A DNA stretch of 58,282 bases, taken from the NCBI GenBank assembly GCA_022510865.1, contig JAFLSQ010000012.1:1-58282 (forward strand), read 5' to 3'. Of the stretch, positions 57,804 through 58,282 are shown one piece after another; positions within the stretch are counted from its first letter, which is position 1, and each line of letters starts with the position of its first letter. Below the pieces are notes generated by a model that saw nothing but the letters and a program-made list of their open reading frames with translations, had not been told where the DNA came from and did no database searches. Both the position numbers and the translations under genes were made by a program. The DNA comes from Treponema sp. (lineage in GTDB: Bacteria; Spirochaetota; Spirochaetia; Treponematales; Treponemataceae).

Positions 57804-58282
57804 ATGGCAGAGAAAAAAGAGCTCGTATTGAGCGCGTTCGGCAACAAGCCTGTGAGCAGGGTGCCGGTAGGGTTTTGGTTTCATTACACGCAGAATGAAA
57901 TTTTATTGGCGTATGACAAGCCTGAGATGAGGGAGCAGAACATCAGCGGGCACAAGAAATTCGCGCAGGAATTCCAGCCGGATTTCGTGAAGTTGATGAG
58001 CGACGGCTATTTCTTTGAGCCTGAGAGCGCGGCATCGCTTAAAAATGCGGCGAGCGCGGCGGATTTGACAAAAATCAAACCGATTGAGGCGGACAACAAA
58101 TGGATTCGCGACCAGGTGTCGCTCGTCAAGGAACTTACATCGTCTTTCGGCGGCGAGGTGCTCACGTTCTACAACGTGTTCGCTCCGGCGACCGCGTTCA
58201 AATGGTCTGTGGGCGGCGACAAAAAACTCGCGGCTTTCATCAAAGAGGACAAGGCCGCTGTGATTCAGGCTCTCGCGGTTCT
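57804..58282 (+). CDS. Uroporphyrinogen decarboxylase-family protein, truncated by the window end
   Basis: The frame begins at ATG 57804 after TTAGGAGAACAGT (good SD) and is open to the end of the window (about 159 codons). It starts MAEKKELVLSAFGNKPVSRV, then PVGFWFHYTQNE, FAQEFQPDFVKLMSDGYF and VSLVKELTSSFGGEVLTFYN. This is the N-terminal part of URO-D-superfamily proteins, which include haem-pathway HemE and corrinoid-linked methyltransferases. The VPVGFWFHY context suggests the non-HemE, methyltransferase-like or uncharacterised branch. Function cannot be set without the C-terminal half. Confidence 0.8.
   Translation, partial: MAEKKELVLSAFGNKPVSRVPVGFWFHYTQNEILLAYDKPEMREQNISGHKKFAQEFQPDFVKLMSDGYFFEPESAASLKNAASAADLTKIKPIEADNKWIRDQVSLVKELTSSFGGEVLTFYNVFAPATAFKWSVGGDKKLAAFIKEDKAAVIQALAV

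Noticed and set aside
1..58282. Prophage, transposon or genomic-island boundaries
   Set aside because: No integrase, transposase or phage structural genes are visible, and the tRNA operon has no attachment-like duplication of a tRNA 3' end beside it.

Overview
This looks like a chromosomal segment of a gut or rumen spirochaete, most likely a Treponema. That is inferred from gene content and style rather than from a marker gene. It carries outer-membrane and lipoprotein genes, a plant-polysaccharide locus without SusC/SusD, CUT1 (LplA/B/C-type) sugar transport, conserved secreted proteins of unknown family, and homopolymeric G tracts in promoters, a control device known from Treponema pallidum. 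No phage, transposase or CRISPR-Cas genes were seen.

Layout. (1) 1-1452: 3' end of a secreted carbohydrate-binding protein, a 22/23-bp repeat array beside a broken secreted-protein start, and an outer-membrane protein gene with a G9 tract in its promoter spacer. (2) 1599-8445: a DNA glycosylase, then hexuronate catabolism (uxaC, uxuB, uxuA) with a nucleoside phosphorylase, a divergent XRE regulator and a decayed GNAT gene. (3) 8560-23499, mostly minus strand: an unknown secreted protein, a 1522-aa acyl-CoA dehydratase activase-like protein, GH3, trxB, a flavin reductase, an RsmI-like methyltransferase, an ABC-F protein, an SH3 lipoprotein, thyX and a DUF308 membrane protein. (4) 23628-23994: a tRNA operon (Ser-TGA, Ser-GCT, Arg-GCG). 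(5) 24028-31425: HAD phosphatase, VanY-like peptidase, aminopeptidase, rsmG, two unknown proteins, rsmE and a TPR protein with an Mrr-like C-terminus. (6) 31572-38301: aminotransferase, Lrp regulator, IorAB and an AMP-forming acyl-CoA ligase, which together read as an aryl-amino-acid/aryl-acid module, with a DUF456 protein and a rubredoxin. (7) 38423-39823: an HD-GYP protein with a G11 tract at its predicted transcription start. (8) 39961-52679: hemicellulose locus (two GH43, CE1-like esterase, CUT1 transporter, type-B carboxylesterase, GH1, GH5). (9) 52754-58282: ettA, mnmA, an Rrf2 regulator, a palindrome array, an amino-acid-type binding protein, and a structured leader with a 25-aa ORF before a uroporphyrinogen-decarboxylase-family gene that runs off the end.

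How it works together (inference): secreted GH43/GH5 and esterases open arabinoxylan or glucuronoxylan, the CUT1 transporter imports oligosaccharides, intracellular GH43/GH1 finish them, and UxaC-UxuB-UxuA route the released uronic acids to 2-keto-3-deoxygluconate.

The most unusual signals are regulatory: two poly-G tracts placed to act as phase-variable switches; two 22/23-bp periodic repeat arrays; and seven or eight genes whose -10 box lies only 6-8 nt before the ATG with no Shine-Dalgarno sequence, suggesting leaderless mRNAs.
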